Shown here one piece after another: positions 30,879 to 39,111 of a stretch of 64,000 bases of DNA. The DNA is from a virus, in the IMG/VR virus record IMGVR_UViG_3300027708_000033, positions 1 to 64,000 of that record. One strand, given 5' to 3'. How positions within the stretch are numbered: position 1 is the stretch's first letter; each line of letters opens with the position of its first letter. Under the pieces are notes generated by a model, which was given only the letters and a program-made list of their open reading frames with translations, was not told where the DNA came from and made no database searches. Made by a program: the position numbers and the translations under genes.

Positions 30879-31822
30879 TCACTTCCTTTTTTCTCATCTG
30901 TTATTCCGTAATATCCGTACGGGTCGGATGCTTCAAAAGAATCACTCAGTGCTTGCTCTGCGGCAGAACCGTCATCGATAAGCGTACACACAGAGTAAAA
31001 CTGGCACTTCCACTTGCAGTCACGACTTGGTCGTGGATAGGCTAAGAACTGGTGGTTTCCTCCAGCGTCTAGACCTTCACGCACTCGCATCATGTCTTCA
31101 AGAGTACCGTGTAGACGCTGCCAAAAAGCTCGCAGTGTAAACACGTTGTGGCGTACTTCCATCTGCTCAAAAAATGGCGGACGTGCATTTGCAGTTCGCT
31201 TTACCTTTTTGAGAAGCGTGAAGATACCACCTTCTGAACGCTCACCCTCTTTGTTTTGGGCTTGTTCAAGAAGCATGTAAGTCAGAATCTGTTCGTTCAT
31301 TGCAGCTTGACTAGTAAAGTCAGCAAACGAACCACCAACAGTTTTAAAGTCACGGAACATACGGACACCGTCACCCTTGCGGCGTACTCGCATGTCGAGC
31401 TTACCTTGAAGAATAACCTTGCCGTCCATCAAAGGCATCTCAATGATTTCTTCATTAGAGATTCTCTCTAGCTCGGCGTCAATGCCTTCGTCTTCGACCC
31501 ACTGAAGATAGCCTTCAAGCATGATGCGGCCAAGCTCGCCTTCACTGTCAATTTCACTTGTGTCGCTAAAAGTGTCAATAAGAGTTTGACGGTCTTTTTC
31601 TAGCAACTGTGCGTGAGCTTCAAGAAGTGGAATGTCTTTTGAATAGTACATGTCTAGTGCTTCGTGAATACGAGAGCCTAGAGCAAGCGCACCAGTCATG
31701 TTGGCGCTCTTTGGCTTTAGACGACGGTAGTACGATAACCACCATTTGCGTCGACAGTCTTTGAATGTTTGAATCTCAGAGTTTGAGATTCTAACCGGGG
31801 CTTTTTGTTCTTGTTCAGTCAT
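30875..31822 (-). CDS. RecB/Cas4-like PD-(D/E)XK nuclease with Fe-S cluster
   Basis: A 315-residue exonuclease. It has ISNSEIQTFKDCRRKWWLSY with C23, the GSRIHEALD motif (H53), then KLDMRV and FRDFKTVGG carrying the catalytic Asp and Lys. The C-terminal C-x3-C-x5-C in DCKWKCQFYSVC, with C23, would hold a 4Fe-4S cluster as in Cas4 and AddB. It probably resects DNA ends for the Sak4-like recombinase. It overlaps the helicase gene by one base. Confidence 0.88.
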   Translation of the reverse strand: MTEQEQKAPVRISNSEIQTFKDCRRKWWLSYYRRLKPKSANMTGALALGSRIHEALDMYYSKDIPLLEAHAQLLEKDRQTLIDTFSDTSEIDSEGELGRIMLEGYLQWVEDEGIDAELERISNEEIIEMPLMDGKVILQGKLDMRVRRKGDGVRMFRDFKTVGGSFADFTSQAAMNEQILTYMLLEQAQNKEGERSEGGIFTLLKKVKRTANARPPFFEQMEVRHNVFTLRAFWQRLHGTLEDMMRVREGLDAGGNHQFLAYPRPSRDCKWKCQFYSVCTLIDDGSAAEQALSDSFEASDPYGYYGITDEKKGSE

Positions 31823-33633
31823 TATAGGTTACCTGCCTTGTCGTCCTTGAGTAGTGCTAGTAGTTTGTCTTTGTCCTTGACGATTTGTTCAAAGTTGTCT
31901 GCCTTAGTTTCTAAGACTTGTAGTACACGTTCTTCGATAGTTCCTTCAGTGACGTAGTCCATTATAACCACAGAATCGTGAATTTCTGAACCAATTCTGT
32001 GAATTCTGTCAATTGCTTGCTTGTGCTCAACCAACGACCAAGGTCGCTGAAGCATAACCAAACGTCGACCAGCAGTCAGTGTGATACCAACACCACCAGC
32101 TGCAGCTGTAAACAACACCCATTTGATTCGACCAGACTGGAAGTCATCTACGGCTTTTTGGCGTTCGTCTTCGTCTTGTGCACCAGTGATAAGTCCATGT
32201 GGAATGTCAGCTTTAGTAAGTTCTGCACTGAGCAGCTCGATTAGTTGACGAGACACGGCGCACACCGCAACTGAGTCGTCACCAAAGTCTCCAGATTTAA
32301 TGTCGTCCATTAGTGCGTCAATCTTTGCAGATGGACCGACTAGAACGGTTTTAGTCTCACCTGTAGTCTCGTCTACTTGAAGTTCTGCAAATGAACTAGC
32401 AAACTGGAGTAAACGTGTTGTCTGAGTCAATGGACTTGGCGCTACAACCGCATCACCGTTTTCAAGTTCTGCAATCATGAGGTCACGCATCTGCTCATAG
32501 GCTTTTTTCTGCTTAGGTGACATCTCAACGTCTCGACGCTCGAACATCATCTCAGGTAGCCAAGGCAGAACGCGTGCCTTTAGCATGCGGCGCATTCTTG
32601 GATTTATAGCTGCATGGAATTCCTGCTGCATGTGCGACTTGACCCCAAGAACCATCATGCCGCCAAATGCATTTAGCATTGTGTCAATCATGCGGTCAAT
32701 CCATCTAGTTTTGCTAGGCCACTCTTCTGGAGAAATCCAGTGCAAAATTGCCCACATGTCTAGAACATTGTTTGCAATTGGGGTACCAGTCAGTGCGTAA
32801 CGAATGTCCGCATCTCCAGTTGCCGCCCAAAGTGCGCGAGTCTGTTTAGACTTAGGTTCCTTTGAACGGTGCATCTCATCGGCAATAACAGCTTTAAAGT
32901 CCATCTTGTTTAGCTCACGTAAATGCACCTCGCAACGATTCTCTGAAACCTTCTCGTCATGACCGCCGCATTCTGTGCAACGAGCAAGTGCAACTGAACC
33001 ATAAGGTGCTAATCTTGAGTGTGAACGCAACGACTCCCAGTTGATTACATAAACATGAGTGCCGTCTTCTTCAAATTGCTTTTTACGCTGAGTTGCTGAA
33101 CCTTTGATTACAGTGACGTTTACTCCTGGCCACCACTTAGCAAACTCGCGCTTCCAGTTTTTCTTTAGAGTGTTTGGGCAAACGACTAGCGCAGGAAACA
33201 CCTGTTCACCGCGTCCGTTCAGTTCTGCTAGTGCGCGAATAGCCTGAGCTGTTTTGCCAAGACCAGGCTCATCTGCTAGAAGTGCACGACGCGCTGTTGC
33301 TAGGAACTTTACTCCTGCACGCTGGTGTGGAAACAAATCTTGATAACCTTCACCGTCAGGCAGCGACTCAAGGTCGCGAAGCTCATTTGATGGAGTTATT
33401 CTAGTAGCAAGTTCGTTTGCTGCCCAATCTCCAAGCTTTCCACCGATAACTAGCTCGTCACGAAAAGTTGAGCGCAGCGCTAAACAAGTTGCCCACGAAA
33501 CCGGGATTTTCCAAAGCTGGTCTTTGGCACTGTAACTTGCGCCAGGGATACTCTTGCAAAGTTCTTTGTAACGCCATTCGGCGCCGATGATAATGTGCTT
33601 GCCTGTTTCATCAAGCTCAACGTTTACTGGCAT
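31822..33633 (-). CDS. SNF2-type DEAD/DEAH helicase
   Basis: A 603-residue superfamily 2 ATPase. FPHQRAGVKFL precedes Walker A DEPGLGKTAQ (residues 121-130). Walker B is IADEMHR, motif III ALTGTPIAN, and the second RecA lobe ends with VGITLTAG and motif VI QAIDRIHRIG. A small Cys/His-rich insert (CTECGGHDEK...CEVH) lies in lobe one. It likely remodels DNA or protein-DNA complexes in replication or recombination. It has its own extended -10 promoter at 33658 and GAAAGGA before the ATG. Confidence 0.92.
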   Translation of the reverse strand: MPVNVELDETGKHIIIGAEWRYKELCKSIPGASYSAKDQLWKIPVSWATCLALRSTFRDELVIGGKLGDWAANELATRITPSNELRDLESLPDGEGYQDLFPHQRAGVKFLATARRALLADEPGLGKTAQAIRALAELNGRGEQVFPALVVCPNTLKKNWKREFAKWWPGVNVTVIKGSATQRKKQFEEDGTHVYVINWESLRSHSRLAPYGSVALARCTECGGHDEKVSENRCEVHLRELNKMDFKAVIADEMHRSKEPKSKQTRALWAATGDADIRYALTGTPIANNVLDMWAILHWISPEEWPSKTRWIDRMIDTMLNAFGGMMVLGVKSHMQQEFHAAINPRMRRMLKARVLPWLPEMMFERRDVEMSPKQKKAYEQMRDLMIAELENGDAVVAPSPLTQTTRLLQFASSFAELQVDETTGETKTVLVGPSAKIDALMDDIKSGDFGDDSVAVCAVSRQLIELLSAELTKADIPHGLITGAQDEDERQKAVDDFQSGRIKWVLFTAAAGGVGITLTAGRRLVMLQRPWSLVEHKQAIDRIHRIGSEIHDSVVIMDYVTEGTIEERVLQVLETKADNFEQIVKDKDKLLALLKDDKAGNL

Positions 33634-33657
33634 GCTGTTCCTTTCGTCATTAAGTTC

Positions 33658-33666
33658 ATAGTATCA
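33658..33666 (-). promoter_or_regulatory. Extended -10 promoter before helicase
   Basis: TGATACTAT (TGnTATAAT with two changes) followed by GAACTTAATGACGAAAGGAACA, matching the leader family at 26562 and 38590. It overlaps an inverted repeat TATCAA/TTGATA at 33662-33678, a possible operator. Confidence 0.5.
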
Positions 33667-33720
33667 AGTAGTTTGATAAAAATACTCGTTTTTGTCTAGT
33701 ATCTTTCAAATTATACAAGT

Positions 33721-34188
33721 TTATTGAAGCAAACGGATAGGCTTCCAACCTAGTCTAATTATGTGAAGCAGTCCGTGGCGAATAGCATCTAAAGCGTGGC
33801 CTTCTCCACCAACATGCCAATACTCAAGTTTCTTTAGTTTAGGGTTGTCGAACATTCCCTTTGCGTCTGACGGCGACTGAAAATAAATGTCTGTAGTTGC
33901 TCGGCCAACATCTAGCAAGCACTGTTTAAGAATTCCAATTTGCTCAAGTGAGAACGGCGCCTGCGAGTTTCTCACAGTCTGCGCGTTGATAGTAAATCGC
34001 TCACATACTATGTCAATCTCAAGTCCCATTTGGTTTGCTGCATCTAGAGCAGCTCTTATCGGTGCTGCGTATTCTTCTTGTTGGACTTCAAGAGACCAGA
34101 CAATCTCTGGTTCCTGGCCATTAGTGTAACTAAATAAAGCCATTCCTGTTGCTTTACCTGGGTCTACTGCTAGAACTAGTTTAGCCAT
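33721..34188 (-). CDS. RuvC-like Holliday-junction nuclease
   Basis: A 155-residue RNase H-fold protein. LAVDPGKATGMAL carries the first catalytic Asp (D9), VCERF the Glu, and GEGHALDAIRHGL the C-terminal acidic and His residues, in the order of RuvC resolvases. It should cut branched DNA before packaging. It starts one base inside the stop of the polymerase gene and is co-translated with it. Confidence 0.85.
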   Translation of the reverse strand: MAKLVLAVDPGKATGMALFSYTNGQEPEIVWSLEVQQEEYAAPIRAALDAANQMGLEIDIVCERFTINAQTVRNSQAPFSLEQIGILKQCLLDVGRATTDIYFQSPSDAKGMFDNPKLKKLEYWHVGGEGHALDAIRHGLLHIIRLGWKPIRLLQ

Positions 34189-36008
34189 TAGTACTTATCT
34201 CCCCATGTCTCTAGCGGTCCATCGATTCCAGATGTGAGCGGAACTGCCCAGCCTTCTGTTGTTGTCATGCACTCTTTTACAGTCTGCATGATTTCCTTAA
34301 CGTCCTTGCGTGGAGCATTAAGAACTATTTCGTCATGAACTGGCACGATTAGTAGTTCAGTTAAATCTGCCTGGTCGAGCTTGATTAGATTACTCTTGAA
34401 GACTTCGGCTGCACCTCCTTGGATTAAATAATTGACCAATGTATAAGTGCGGTCATCGTCGCAAGGAATTCGACGTCCAGTCCAAGTTTGCACGTAGCCT
34501 TGACCCTCTGAGCGAAGACGTCTCTGACCTAAATCGTCAATCTGTCTTTGAAACATCGCCATTCCAGGGAAGCGAACATCAAACGCATCTGAAACCGCCT
34601 TCATCTGAGACTTAGTAACTCCAGCTGTAATTGCCTGCTTGTCAACACCGGCGCCATACAGACGACCATAAATTACACCCTTGATGAGATTACGGCGTTT
34701 ATCAGAACGTTGCATTGTAGGGTCTTGGTAAATCTCACGACCAATCTCAGTAAAAGGGTCAGAGCCAGTAGCATCGGCAAGGTTAAACAAGCTGATTAGA
34801 TTTTCGTCCTGCGACATAGACGAGAACATGCGGAACTCTACCTGGTCAAGGTCAGATGTAACAATTACGTGGTCATCGTCTTTAGGCAAGAATGCACGAC
34901 GAACAGTGTCATCTCCTTTTGGCAGTGTCTGCAGTGCTGGTGCAGTAATAGACATGCGACCAGTGCGAGCACCCATAGTTCTAACAGACGGGTGCATGAT
35001 TCCATCGATGTTGCCTTCAATGAAGTTCTTAAAATAAGTATTGGCTAACTTATCTGCTTTGCGCTGTGAGAGAACAGTTTTTGCCAAGTTCTGTACCTCC
35101 GGTGGACCGTCAATAGCAAGAAGTTTTAGCTGGTCTTTGGTCGCTGATTTCTGGCCTGTTGCAGTAAACTCAGTAAACTCTGCTCCAAGAGTTTCAAACT
35201 GACGGACTAGCTGCATGTTGCTTGTAATTGACAGACCGTTGTAGTTGGTCTTAGCCCAGTCTTTTACTTGTTCAGTGTATGCAGTGAGTTCGTCAAACTT
35301 CTTCTTAGAGTAGTCTAGGTCGATACGCGCACCGTTGAGTTCCATGCGAGTAACAATCTTGCGTGTCGCCATCTCAAGTTCATAGGCTCTAGAGTACGGA
35401 CCTTCAGGACCACATTTCTCCCACATCTTTTCAAAGATGCGCATAGTCAAAACTGTGTCTAGCGCACCATATGCCCAGTACGGCTGAAAGCTAGTCGGCA
35501 CAGTTCCCCAAGTCCAGCCATTCTTGTGCATCTCTTCATCTAGGTGTGACTGAAGTTGCGCAGCACGCGGGTCGACATACTGAGCAGTTAGACGCTTCAG
35601 TGCAGCAGATTCAAGTGGGTTGATAATCTGAGCCATAAGCATAGTGTCGTGTGCATTGTGCCAAGGCAGATTCCACCTTGACTGAACTGCAAACCAGCGA
35701 GCCTCAAAGGCAATGTTGTGACAGACAATTGGACCGTCAAACTTGTCCATTGCTTGGTAGAAGACACCTGACCATTCGTCCCAAGGAATCGACCAGCCAT
35801 GCTCTGCGTCACCAACCTGGACTAAACGTAGTTTACCGTGCCATGGAGAAAACGCGTGGTCTTTAGGGTTACCAGGCAGCTCACCTGTTTCAGTGTCGAT
35901 TGCAACAGCGTTCATTGGTCGACGTTCACCAAGCCAGGTAAGAAATTCTCCGGCCTTTTCGACACTATCGACTAGGTCTAGCTTTACACCATCTAATCCT
36001 GTTGTCAT
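34188..36008 (-). CDS. polA: Family A DNA polymerase with 3'-5' exonuclease
   Basis: A 606-residue replicative polymerase. The exonuclease domain (1-~190) has AIDTETGEL, HNIAFEARW and the DTMLMAQ/LDTVLTM segments. The polymerase domain has motif A SDLDQVEFR, motif B RRNLIKGVIYGRLYG and motif C PVHDEIVLN. The O-helix residue equivalent to E. coli Phe762 is Tyr, as in T7 polymerase; in viral surveys Tyr there goes with lytic phages. There is no 5'-3' exonuclease domain. It should copy the genome using primers from the Prim-Pol protein. Confidence 0.96.
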   Translation of the reverse strand: MTTGLDGVKLDLVDSVEKAGEFLTWLGERRPMNAVAIDTETGELPGNPKDHAFSPWHGKLRLVQVGDAEHGWSIPWDEWSGVFYQAMDKFDGPIVCHNIAFEARWFAVQSRWNLPWHNAHDTMLMAQIINPLESAALKRLTAQYVDPRAAQLQSHLDEEMHKNGWTWGTVPTSFQPYWAYGALDTVLTMRIFEKMWEKCGPEGPYSRAYELEMATRKIVTRMELNGARIDLDYSKKKFDELTAYTEQVKDWAKTNYNGLSITSNMQLVRQFETLGAEFTEFTATGQKSATKDQLKLLAIDGPPEVQNLAKTVLSQRKADKLANTYFKNFIEGNIDGIMHPSVRTMGARTGRMSITAPALQTLPKGDDTVRRAFLPKDDDHVIVTSDLDQVEFRMFSSMSQDENLISLFNLADATGSDPFTEIGREIYQDPTMQRSDKRRNLIKGVIYGRLYGAGVDKQAITAGVTKSQMKAVSDAFDVRFPGMAMFQRQIDDLGQRRLRSEGQGYVQTWTGRRIPCDDDRTYTLVNYLIQGGAAEVFKSNLIKLDQADLTELLIVPVHDEIVLNAPRKDVKEIMQTVKECMTTTEGWAVPLTSGIDGPLETWGDKY

Positions 36009-36499
36009 TCGTTTTCCTCAATCGTCTCTACTTCAAGCCCACAGCTGCGCAGGTAATCTAATACTTTTTCTGGCTGTCTGTGAACGTCTATTGTTCTTAT
36101 TATAGTCACGACTCTGCGCAAACCTGAGTTGCTAATAAGTTTAGCACACTGCATGCATGGAGCTCCTGTGACGTATATAGTACCGTCGTCAACTCTTGAA
36201 CGGTCTACGTATAGTAGTGCGTTTGCTTCAGCGTGAATAGATGGGCAGGAATCATAAGTATTGTCTAGCGCAGTTAGACCTTGTGCACGCGGGCACCAGT
36301 TGATGCAGTTTCCATCTACCTTTAGATTAGCTGCTGGACCGTTGTAGCCAGTTGCACTAATACGCTGGTTTGCTGATACTACAACTGCACCGACTTGAGC
36401 CCTAGAACAGACTGAGCGTTTGGCTATTAGCCGTGCTATGTCCATCCAGGTTTTATCCCAGCTAGGTCTAGAAGAACTCTCCGTCTTCACCGTCATCAT
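36005..36499 (-). CDS. dCMP deaminase
   Basis: A 164-residue zinc deaminase. The zinc site is in SIHAEANALL (His and catalytic Glu) and GAPCMQCAKLI (Cys-x2-Cys), with the N-terminal RSVCSRAQVGAVVV typical of dCMP deaminases. It converts dCMP to dUMP, feeding dTTP synthesis, and can be regulated by dCTP/dTTP. In a phage making hydroxymethyl-dCMP it would balance dCMP use between thymidine and modified cytosine. It overlaps the polymerase gene start by four bases and a small acidic protein gene. Confidence 0.9.
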   Translation of the reverse strand: MMTVKTESSSRPSWDKTWMDIARLIAKRSVCSRAQVGAVVVSANQRISATGYNGPAANLKVDGNCINWCPRAQGLTALDNTYDSCPSIHAEANALLYVDRSRVDDGTIYVTGAPCMQCAKLISNSGLRRVVTIIRTIDVHRQPEKVLDYLRSCGLEVETIEENE

Positions 36500-36713
36500 A
36501 GAATTCCTGTTCGTCTCTTTCGTCTTCGCGATAATTGTCTTCGTATGGAATCATCATTCCACTTACAAGAACCTGTGCTACTAGGAACAACGCTTCTTGG
36601 GTTTTAAACCCAACCGAGAGCAGTTCTTTGTAGAGCTCGTTGAGCTGGAGCGCGTTAATCCGCAGCGGGCTGATGTATACGTCAGACGCGTATTGGTCAA
36701 ACTCCTCTGGCAT
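36468..36713 (-). CDS. Hypothetical 81-residue acidic protein
   Basis: Function not recognised. A helical first half (LRINALQLNELYKELLSVG, then a hydrophobic segment ALFLVAQVLVSGM) is followed by a very acidic tail rich in Asp, Glu and Tyr. It starts at ATG 36713 directly after the stop of the hydroxymethylase-like gene and overlaps the deaminase gene by 32 bases. The acidic tail might mimic DNA or mediate protein binding. It is encoded in the nucleotide operon. Confidence 0.6.
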   Translation of the reverse strand: MPEEFDQYASDVYISPLRINALQLNELYKELLSVGFKTQEALFLVAQVLVSGMMIPYEDNYREDERDEQEFYDDGEDGEFF

Positions 36714-37568
36714 TTACTCACTCTTTTCTCGGTTTCTGTCAATAGACTTAACCATAGCGTCTGTGTACCATCTAGCTTCTAGAGTTAGACCAGCATACGC
36801 TTCGGCAGAGCCTGTAGCAGCTAATGCAAGATTGGCTTGATTTTGAACATCTTGCCAAGTATCTCCAGTAATAAACGGTACAGGAGTAATCTTATCAGCG
36901 TACTTCAAGTTGTCTGCCGACTCGTAGTGCTGCTCATAGATGTGTAGCGAACCTACATGGTGAGTATACTTGCCAACATCAATGCCTAGAACTGAAGCCA
37001 TAGCGATTTGCACCCTGGTGAACTGGAAGAAGTCGTAAGCAGCACCAAGCCACACATCATTTGAGCGCATGTACACACTCATGTTTAGTTTGTTGTCACG
37101 AATACGGAACTGGTGAAGTGTGGTGCAAGGATAGTCACGCTTGCCATCTTCTAGGTCAAGAGACGGGTCCCAGATAGTTACAAGTGCTTGCCGACTGTCA
37201 GGGTCTTTTTTTAGACGCTCAATGATTGGTGCGTACTGGTTTTGAGTACGTGGACCGTAAGCGCCATGGAAAGTTCCATCATCATTTGTGTAAGCCTTGA
37301 ACTGAGGGCCGACCGCTACTAGTAATTCGTGAGCAGAGACACCGCCTAGCAGTTGCATTGCTTCAACTGCACCAATACCTGGAACAGTGCCGCGGTTGAT
37401 GCCGAGTGGTAACGTGTCGTATGGATTTTCGATACGAATGACTGCATCTTCAATCTCGCGGGTCTTCTGACCACGAGGTGCTACTTCTTTACCGTGCTTT
37501 AGTACATGCTGCACTAGGTCAACGTAACCGTTGACTCCATCAGCGATGTTGATTACCGCAGAATCCAT
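36714..37568 (-). CDS. dCMP hydroxymethylase-like (thymidylate synthase family)
   Basis: A 284-residue ThyA-fold enzyme. The catalytic Cys is C148 (RDYPCTTLHQF). In ThyA the next specificity motif is LGxPFN with Asn; here it is LGAAYDFFQF with D179. Asp at this place is the mark of dCMP-using members such as T4 gp42, whose key residues are also Cys148 and Asp179. Further matches to gp42 are NPDSRR/DPDSRQ, MRSNDV, and VGSLHVYxxH/VGSLHIYEQH. Predicted reaction: dCMP plus methylene-tetrahydrofolate to 5-hydroxymethyl-dCMP. The first 16 bases overlap the kinase gene. Alternative: a dCMP methylase. Confidence 0.8.
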   Translation of the reverse strand: MDSAVINIADGVNGYVDLVQHVLKHGKEVAPRGQKTREIEDAVIRIENPYDTLPLGINRGTVPGIGAVEAMQLLGGVSAHELLVAVGPQFKAYTNDDGTFHGAYGPRTQNQYAPIIERLKKDPDSRQALVTIWDPSLDLEDGKRDYPCTTLHQFRIRDNKLNMSVYMRSNDVWLGAAYDFFQFTRVQIAMASVLGIDVGKYTHHVGSLHIYEQHYESADNLKYADKITPVPFITGDTWQDVQNQANLALAATGSAEAYAGLTLEARWYTDAMVKSIDRNREKSE

Positions 37569-38563
37569 GTGTCTTCCTTATCTTTTGTAGTTGCTAGTCT
37601 GGCTATTGCCTGACCGTATTCTGACTTACGAGAGTTTGCAAAGCGTCGTACCCATTGGGGGTGAGGGAGCACACAGTACTCTTCGTCAGTGAATCCTTGT
37701 TTTGTGAGACCTTTTTCAGCTAGTCTACCTAACGCAATGATAGGAGGTTCACCAATAGCCTTCCATAGTGAGCGAATCACGCCAGGTTCTTGGTCGTTGA
37801 TGTTGATTAGACCAATTTCCTTCCAAAATTCATCTGGCAGTGAAGTAAGTAGGTACTCACCAGAATTACTGTCTAATGGAGTAAAAGGCAAGTCAGTCTT
37901 GTGGCTATACTTCTTCTTTATATTTGGTCGGTCACCAATTAGAAGGACCTTTGGTTTTGGGACTCCAATGTACTGCGGAAAATACTCTAGATGTGAAGCC
38001 ATGATTGACACTTCTTGCGCAGCATCGACAATCATCTTTGCTAACTCAGGAAGAGCATCTAGGCTATCTGGCTTAGGAGTCAGCATCGCCGTACCTATAG
38101 AAGCTCGTCGTGCAATGTGATACTGGCTCAAGATTTCTGACAAATCAGATGTGTCTACAAAGTCATCACCACGCGCCTCTAAACGCCGCTGAATGACCTC
38201 TAGAGGCTGATAAAGCCAGAACTGTGCAATACCACGAGATGCCATAAATAGTTCCACCCAGCGCCATCCAGCCTGTCCAAGTAGACCATATCCGTCTGCG
38301 TTAGTACCTGGTCTGAACTTAGGTGCATAGGTGATTTCACCCCAGTGCCAACGGTCAGATAGGCAGATTTGTTTAAACAGATTTTCATGCTCTATAGCCA
38401 AGACGTAGTCATTTAGAACCCAATTACGTGTCAGTTCTTCTGGCTTGCCTTTATGAAAAAGCTTAATAGGAGCACTGCGAAAGCGAGTGCTAAGTTCTTG
38501 TTTTACTGCCTCAGTTAAAGAGGTCTTGCCTGAAGCGTCGGTGCCTTCAAGTACTATAAACAT
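37553..38563 (-). CDS. dNMP kinase fused to a uracil-DNA-glycosylase-like domain
   Basis: The start is ATG 38563 after AAAAGGACA (336 residues); an ATG nine codons earlier lacks a ribosome site. Residues 1-~190 are a thymidylate-kinase-type P-loop kinase: FIVLEGTDASGKTSL, DRWHWGEITYAP, and a lid-like QRRLEARGDD. Residues ~195-336 look like the UDG superfamily: PKVLLIGDRPN, LPFTPLDSNSGEYLL, PPIIALGRLAEKGL and LPHPQWVRRF. The kinase would phosphorylate dNMPs, including the modified dCMP made by the next gene, as T4 gp1 does. The role of the UDG-like part is unknown. Confidence 0.78.
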   Translation of the reverse strand: MFIVLEGTDASGKTSLTEAVKQELSTRFRSAPIKLFHKGKPEELTRNWVLNDYVLAIEHENLFKQICLSDRWHWGEITYAPKFRPGTNADGYGLLGQAGWRWVELFMASRGIAQFWLYQPLEVIQRRLEARGDDFVDTSDLSEILSQYHIARRASIGTAMLTPKPDSLDALPELAKMIVDAAQEVSIMASHLEYFPQYIGVPKPKVLLIGDRPNIKKKYSHKTDLPFTPLDSNSGEYLLTSLPDEFWKEIGLININDQEPGVIRSLWKAIGEPPIIALGRLAEKGLTKQGFTDEEYCVLPHPQWVRRFANSRKSEYGQAIARLATTKDKEDTWILR

Positions 38564-38589
38564 GCGTGTCCTTTTGTCATTGTGGTTCA

Positions 38590-38598
38590 ATTATACCA
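38590..38598 (-). promoter_or_regulatory. Perfect extended -10 promoter of nucleotide operon
   Basis: TGGTATAAT followed by TGAACCACAATGACAAAAGGACA up to the kinase ATG. It would drive kinase, hydroxymethylase, acidic protein, deaminase, polymerase and RuvC-like genes, which overlap one another. Confidence 0.7.
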
Positions 38599-38600
38599 CG

Positions 38601-39071
38601 TTACGGAATAAGTTCTATCCTGTAAATAGAATCTATTTTAGAGTCGTTCTTTGAAGACTCTTCGAGTAGACGCTGCGCTACGTTAGTTAGATACCTAGCT
38701 CCACCGTCATCGTACTTGTATAGTGCGTCAAGAACAGCTTCAGCGTCCTCACTGACCTGTGCCCAGTAACGATACTTCTCAGGAAAGACTAGTTCTGCTT
38801 CTTCAGTCGGGTCGCATTCCTCACATGGTAGTGCATCTTGAGCTAGCTCTGTGTACTCGACTTCTTGCAGGCCGTAGCGCTTTACAAGCTGGCATGCTGC
38901 TCCGTGATAGATAAGTGACACACCTACTCGTGACAAAATGTACGAACCGCTTTCAGTGCGGTATAGTTCAAACTCAATCCAGCGAGTGGAGCCGCGACGG
39001 TAAGATGAAGACTTACCTAGCAACCTTCCACTAAACTGGAGCGTGCGTGCTCCGTCTTTTACCTCTAGCAA
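38601..39071 (-). CDS. Hypothetical 156-residue protein
   Basis: Function not recognised. The start is TTG 39071. The N-terminal half is beta-rich and carries several Tyr and Ser (TLQFSGRLLGKSSSYRRG, WIEFELYRTESGSYILSRVG). A CEEC pair near residue 83 could bind metal. The C-terminal half is helical and acidic. It precedes the nucleotide operon. Confidence 0.6.
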   Translation of the reverse strand: MLEVKDGARTLQFSGRLLGKSSSYRRGSTRWIEFELYRTESGSYILSRVGVSLIYHGAACQLVKRYGLQEVEYTELAQDALPCEECDPTEEAELVFPEKYRYWAQVSEDAEAVLDALYKYDDGGARYLTNVAQRLLEESSKNDSKIDSIYRIELIP

Positions 39072-39111
39072 TGGATTCTCTTTCTAATACGTCTATGCCT
39101 GTAAGACAATT

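Noticed and set aside
36714-37568. Plain thymidylate synthase (ThyA)
   Set aside because: Asp replaces the dUMP-reading Asn, and the motifs around it match T4 gp42 better than ThyA.
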